DNA of 64,000 bases from Spisula solida (taxonomy: Eukaryota > Mollusca > Bivalvia > Venerida > Mactridae), in assembly GCA_947247005.1 (NCBI GenBank), contig OX365945.1:36758551-36822550 (forward strand). The letters run 5' to 3'. Both the position numbers and the translations under genes were made by a program. The stretch's first letter is position 1. Each line of letters begins with the position of its first letter. Below are positions 59,601 to 64,000 of this stretch, piece after piece. A model generated the notes under the pieces. The model had not been told where the DNA came from. It was given only the letters and a program-made list of their open reading frames with translations, and did no database searches.

Positions 59601-59867
59601 ACAGATCCGTTTAATTTTCCTGTGTACGTACAAAAATAATCATATAAATCTAGTCTAAGCTTATCCCCCAATTTTCTTTTTTCTTATTTAATAGAGTTAC
59701 TTTGGATTATTGTGCAGCCTTCTTAAAATCACAGTATACATAATTATGTACATAGGAGTTCATTCTCATTCAGAGGTATTTGAATTAACGTCTCACCTCC
59801 ATGCTGACTTTTTTGTTTAGCAAGCATTCTTTCTTCTTGATCCATGTACCAGACAGTGATGGCATAC
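56699..59867 (-). CDS. EGLN/PHD-type HIF prolyl hydroxylase, last four exons (partial)
   Basis: Exons on the minus strand: 59797-59867, 59378-59427, 58585-58656 and 56699-56857 (TAA at 56699-56701). Lengths and phases agree: the first lacks two nucleotides of its opening codon, then phases 1, 0 and 0. It opens with YAITVWYMDQEERMLAKQK, which matches the end of the 2-oxoglutarate/Fe(II) oxygenase domain of EGLN proteins (human YAITVWYFDADERARA). By family knowledge the residue split across the preceding junction is the arginine that binds 2-oxoglutarate. EGLN enzymes hydroxylate HIF-alpha prolines in oxygen sensing. The HxD...H iron site must lie upstream, past 64000. The C-terminal tail is long, about 105 residues after YAITVWY, ending QELNSSSVETFHQTSCGGI; vertebrate tails are roughly a third of that. 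The donor at 59377 (GTTATC) is weak. Introns hold a 77-bp array, element A and a retroelement. Confidence 0.85.
57075..57975. repeat. 77-bp satellite array in the last EGLN intron
   Basis: About 11 units of 77 bp: AGTATTATTTACAAGTATTT then TATATGACATAAGGAAAGGA, CTCTTTACACACAAAACGGG and CTGGCCCWTACARTACY. Copies are over 90% alike, except the first two, which are divergent (57075-57200). Confidence 0.95.
57976..58584. other. rest of the last EGLN intron
   Basis: AT-rich; no exon, repeat or RNA gene recognised. Confidence 0.5.
58657..59377. other. EGLN intron
   Basis: No further exon seen on the minus strand. A 66-codon plus-strand frame (58904-59104) is antisense to the gene, has no known motif and is taken as chance. 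Confidence 0.5.
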
Positions 59868-60134
59868 CTAATGATAATAAACAGAAATGAATAAGTTCAT
59901 GAGACGCCAGTATATTCACGACAAAGACCAACATGTTACAAGATATAGACGTATTTTGCAAGATGAATATTGACAAATCTTTATAAATCTGACATAGATC
60001 ACAACTAAACTATATAAAAATATATATATACACCCGTATACAAATGACAGAGCAAACATTAGTGATACTAATCCAGTTTATTTGTGAATCGCTGACAACT
60101 TTGAGACAATACAGCTTATAAAAGATTATATTAA

Positions 60135-62577
60135 AGGGACTATTGACTGACTTTGTTTCCATTATACATTTAGGTCAATAAATGTCTATTTTTAACATCA
60201 GAAACGAAAATTCCGATATTTTACGAGTATTTACGATGTTTATGTCGACTAATCATATACGCGTAGTGCACATTTTCCGATACCGCTGATATCGGAAATT
60301 TCCGGAAGCGCGTTCGTATATCTTCGTAAACTCTGACTGTGACGTCACAATCGGTACTCGCAGTTTAATCTGTCGCTCAAACCGCGTGCTCAAACAGAAT
60401 GTTTCTGTTGATTTCAATCACAGTTTAGTGCAAATCTGGAAAATTTAACTACCTGTCTTGAGAGAAGCATCTTTTATTGTAAAAAATAATTTATTTTATG
60501 GGTTAATACATATCGCTGGCTTAGAATTTGAAGGTTGTAAGTACAAAATCAATATTTTAAGAAAACAAGAAAAAACCCGTGTCTGAGACCAGTTCCGATT
60601 TTCATGAAATTAGGCTCATAAGAAGCGCCTCGTTGTGCAGATTTTAAATATGTATGAGTCTTATAAGGTCGTAAATAGTACTTACTATCTTCTATTGCTA
60701 AGCAAGCGATATATTTACATATATACACTGTGTAAAGAAATATTCCATAAACTAGCCTTTCATCGTTTGCACCCGGTCAGTATGTTAGTGTGCTAATTAA
60801 TAATCAAATTCAAATGTGCATAACTTTTTTAAAATAATAGTATAGTAGACCAATCTCCTGATTTTCTACCTCGGGTTTTTATTGATGTTTATCAAAGAAT
60901 ACGCAAGAATCTTTGGTGTTATCCATGTGCTCTATCGCTTAGCAGTGACATACATTTTGTTGATTGCATTACCAATGTACAATCACGCGTTAGCAATAAA
61001 AAAACATAATCGTTTTCTAACATAACGTTATAAATGTCAGGTCAAGTACAATAATTTGAGCTACACATATTTTATATGCACCATTCTACCAGAACTAAAG
61101 ATGTAAGTCCTAGATTATAAGTCAGTTAAAATTCCAATGTGTTATATTCTTTGATGATATCGCTTCGGTTGGTATCCCGCGGTAATCAGTCGGGGTTCTA
61201 TGATCTACGACTGGTCGCGGTGTCTTGCTGATTAGTTTACTGTCAATTAACAATGTGTCACCAGTTACTTTGATTGCAGTTTTCGCAAGGTCAGATAGTG
61301 TTGCTATATACGATTTGTAGTAATGTATACATAATATTATGTATGTCTGACAGTACTCTGGCCTATAGCACGGATATACACAGAATGTCTAATGTATTTC
61401 CGTGCCTATAGATACTTTCAAATAAATTTACATCGATCCGTCATGATTTTCAATTGTCTTAGACCTTACATATAATTTTAAATCTATATTTTTATAATTA
61501 TGCTTTAGAGATTGAATGCAATTGAGTACAGCAATGATATCAACTAAAGAGCGCTTTAACTATTACATAGACCAAAACAGCATAATTATGTTCAACATTA
61601 TAAAACCAGCTTTTATGGAAAAATCCACACGTTCTCGTTAATTGGGATTTATGTGTTCTTATTTTATAACAAACAATAACATACTTTCACGTGTCTAGGG
61701 CTTTAAATGACATATTTTAAAAGAGTCAAATTAAAGACGAAGCTTTTTGTCTCAACATGTGATTGTCAATTTTTTTGGAAAATATAAATGATATTGCTTC
61801 AAACTCAGACTAAATTTAAGAAAATATACATAATTATGTATCTCTTACTTCCGAGGTCCTCAGGGTTTAATAAATTTATTTAGTGTATAAATTACTTTCA
61901 TGGCATCGCTACCAACCAATTTAAGTTGAAATTCTCTAGTTTCTAAACGTGCCAATGTATTAAGAATTTCTTCATTATTAATGAAATAATGCTTAATTAA
62001 ATATTGCACAATTTCCATTGATTTTAGTTCGTGTCCTACAAAAACCAATAAACCGTAGCCGAAATGCTGCAATATGATTGGCTAACGCCACCTGTCAATC
62101 AAAATCAACAGGAAGGTCAATTACCAGTCCGTGTAGCCAATGCGGTCAGCGATATTTACAGTGTGAATGTCTGGCAGATTTCTTCGTCGCCGTTATTATG
62201 ATTTCCCTTATTAATAATAGGTTTGAATTGATTCGGCAAAATATTTTCATTGCCATCATAATCTGTATCCGAAGAATTTATCGTTCAACATTATTCGCTC
62301 AGGGACCGTATATATCTTCCCAGACTAGCTGAGTCGGAGAACTTCGCTGTCCGACATCTTGTTAATAGCACGATTGTGACGTCACACGCTTCGTTTCTAA
62401 CATCGGACTTTTCCGGAGATATTTCCGTAAGTTTCCGTACAGGTATAACAATGGTCGTGAACTATCGGTTGTACACAGGTAAATGTAAGGGGAATTTCGG
62501 GGAAAATGTTGCGAATGCAATCACGATGCCGAATAGAACTATTACACAAAAGTTTAAATCACCGGTAAATATTCCCT
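60135..62577. mobile_element. TTAA-flanked DNA element A, copy 2
   Basis: TTAA at 60131-60134 and 62578-62581; ends AGGGACTATTGACTGACTTT and, inwards from the right, AGGGAATATTTACCGGTGAT. It matches copy 1 (18160-28397) in reverse orientation, without the two insertions. The flanks joined together (AAAAGATTATA, TTAA, GTCAG) equal the uninterrupted sequence at 35356-35375, which proves the TTAA duplication. Small frames near the right end (61860-62072 minus; 62376-62852 plus, starting MTSHASFLTSDFSGDISV) are partly conserved in copy 1, but no transposase is seen. It sits in an EGLN intron. Confidence 0.88.
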
Positions 62578-62586
62578 TTAAGTCAG

Positions 62587-62650
62587 ACAGGGAAGGCAGC
62601 ACTCAGCTTAACCAGCCGAACACAGAAAACATCACAAACACACAAAGCAC
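62587..62650 (+). repeat. dispersed repeat, GGCAGCACT copy 3
   Basis: GGGAAGGCAGCACTCAGCTT then AACCAGCCGAACACAGAAAA, next to the right TTAA of element A copy 2. Element A inserted into the TTAAGTCAG immediately before it. Confidence 0.75.
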
Positions 62651-62859
62651 AGAAAACACGGCATCCCGTCCCGAAAGTCTGCCGCCTAAGTCAGTCAAAC
62701 TAAAACGGAACGAGAGCCCTGTGACGGGAAAACAACAACTGGACACCACACACCACAATCTACATCATATATATAGTGTACATGCAATTTTGAAAGATAC
62801 GAAGCAGCCTTGTGCTGGACAACGAAATTGCAGAATTGCACATAGAAAATGAACAAAGT

Positions 62860-64000
62860 TCAACAAAAAGGCACAATGGCGAAATAGTTTTGTATTTTTG
62901 TATTTTACTATAAAGTGGACAATACATACATAGAGGAAGGTAGACCAAAGGGCTTCTGCTTTGGTACGGACAGCGACAAATGTCACTAGGGGCTTAAACG
63001 TTTTACAGTGCACCAAACCTTACACTTACCCAATATACAACCTTATAGAACATTACAGTGTAAATAAAAGTTTCCCGCCATGTAATGCCCTCTTACAAAA
63101 AGGCCACAGTGACAGGTAATATAAGAATGTAAAACATGAAACATTATATGAATAGCATCCATCGAGTAGCAGAAAGTACTCAATAACCTATCAGAAGTCA
63201 GAGCAACAAAAGAGTAAAACATTTAAGGGTACGACAAGACAATGTAACAGACAGGCATCAATGAAAGAGAAGAAACATCTTGTTACTTTTGAATTTTGTC
63301 ATGGAATTTTTTACAGACCAAAATAAATTAATACCCGAATTTTCATAAGTCTTTTCACAATATCGTTGGACATGAACTTTTATAGCAGTTAAACATGAAG
63401 TTAGTAACTTGGAAATATTTGTAGTTGTGCAAGCACTAGAATTAGAAATAAAACGAGCTTTGTAAGGGGTCTTATGTAGTTTAGGAATCCAATACATAGT
63501 TGGTAGTTTGTGTTGGTCTTCGCTAATACTAGTTGTAAGCGCTTCGCAGCTAGTTGCATGAATATACACAATGTCGCTCTCAGAAAACAGTGTTGGCGTA
63601 AAAGCATTGGTAGAGGAAAGCTCATTAGATAAAACGTTAACATAATGTATTCGTCACATGATAATGATATTATTAGAAGCTTTATCAGCAGGAACCAAAA
63701 CGAAATTATTATGAAAAGTTTGTATGTCTGATTTCAACTGGCGAAAAGACGATCATCTAGACTTAGGGGGTAAAAGTGTAGGATAAGACTGGTACGTAGA
63801 ACTGAATGCGTTTTTCCATTATATTTAAAAATGCTCGATTCCAAGATGATAATGAGCTAGGGTCCGCTTTCTCTCCGCGGCTCCACTTTAAACAAAAATC
63901 TTCAATAGAATTGGCTATTTCTGTCCTACATCGGTTAAAATCAATTTTTTAGGGAAATCTATATTTCGGTCTTTTGGAAAACAACTTACGAAATTCAATG
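62860..64000 (-). mobile_element. broken Penelope-like retroelement, runs off the window
   Basis: Minus-strand reading from 64000 downwards: a segment like KFRKLFSKRPKYRFPKKIDF and SSLSSWNRAFLNIMEKRIQF (63820-64000), then FVLVPADKASNNIII (about 63660-63710), then KLPTMYWIPKLHKTPYKARF, ISNSSACTTTNISKLLTSCL and YCEKTYENSGINLFWSVKNS (63258-63569). These are hallmarks of Penelope-type reverse transcriptases. Stops near 63755 and after 63260 and frame changes show it is dead. 62880-63250 is its 3' region, shared with 32840-33430. The catalytic YxDD part is not found. Confidence 0.85.

Noticed and set aside
62376..62852. 158-codon plus frame starting MTSHASFLTSDFSGDIS
   Set aside because: First part is the end of element A and the second part a different repeat beyond the TTAA junction, so it cannot be one ancestral protein. 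The start is partly conserved in copy 1, so a small element-encoded frame cannot be excluded.

Overview
The window is eukaryotic, intron-bearing, AT-rich and dominated by repeats. The mix of repeats (many short DNA transposons, foldback elements, tRNA-derived SINEs, Penelope-like and L1/Tx1-like retroelements, and several bivalve-style tandem cores) and the two recognisable genes suggest a marine bivalve mollusc or close lophotrochozoan relative. That assignment is inference. Nothing points to bacteria, phage or organelle DNA.

Genes, all on the minus strand. (1) 4809-10221 is a complete four-exon gene, all introns phase 0, for a 294-residue membrane-anchored SAM methyltransferase that resembles the C-terminal methyltransferase domain of the ovothiol enzyme OvoA but lacks the other OvoA domains. 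(2) 30535-30698 and 17482-17557 look like the two exons of a 79-residue secreted, dibasic-rich peptide, split by a 13-kb intron filled with nested transposons; a same-length second copy of the last exon, with an in-frame stop, lies at 36249-36324. (3) 56699-59867 holds the last four exons of an EGLN/PHD-type HIF prolyl hydroxylase whose upstream exons lie beyond the right edge.

Layout. 0.27-2.4 kb: two related 30-bp minisatellites. 4.8-10.2 kb: the OvoA-like gene with a MITE and a 46-bp array in its introns. 13.2-17.4 kb: a dead L1/Tx1-like LINE carrying an insertion. 18.2-28.4 kb: a three-level nest, with a TTAA-flanked element (A) interrupted by a 1.05-kb hAT-like MITE and by a 6.8-kb element with terminal inverted repeats over 1 kb, itself interrupted by a 0.9-kb TTAA MITE. 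The 6.8-kb element carries about 23 RFX X-box-like palindromes (GTTACCATGGTAAC type), most at about 175-bp steps. 30.0-30.2 kb: 51-bp minisatellite. 32.8-35.1 kb: Penelope 3'-region remnant with a 63-bp minisatellite open on both strands. 36.4-38.5 kb: dead Jockey/CR1-like LINE. 38.7-39.6 kb: mariner-like MITE. 39.7-44.2 kb: a second large inverted-repeat element with about 170-bp subunits. 45.7-52.5 kb: further MITEs and SINEs. 53.1-56.2 kb: two copies of an unusual foldback element made of CGAGACACGAGAATT-type words, with a 24-bp minisatellite on both sides of the first copy. 56.7-59.9 kb: EGLN exons. 60.1-62.6 kb: a second copy of element A. 62.6-64 kb: a broken Penelope-like retroelement.

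The genes show no sign of working as a unit. The strongest candidates for something undescribed are the X-box-bearing long-TIR element, the CGAGA foldback family, the stand-alone OvoA-type methyltransferase with a membrane anchor, and the small secreted peptide gene. Exon calls rest on splice signals, reading-phase agreement and recognised family motifs; no database search was possible.
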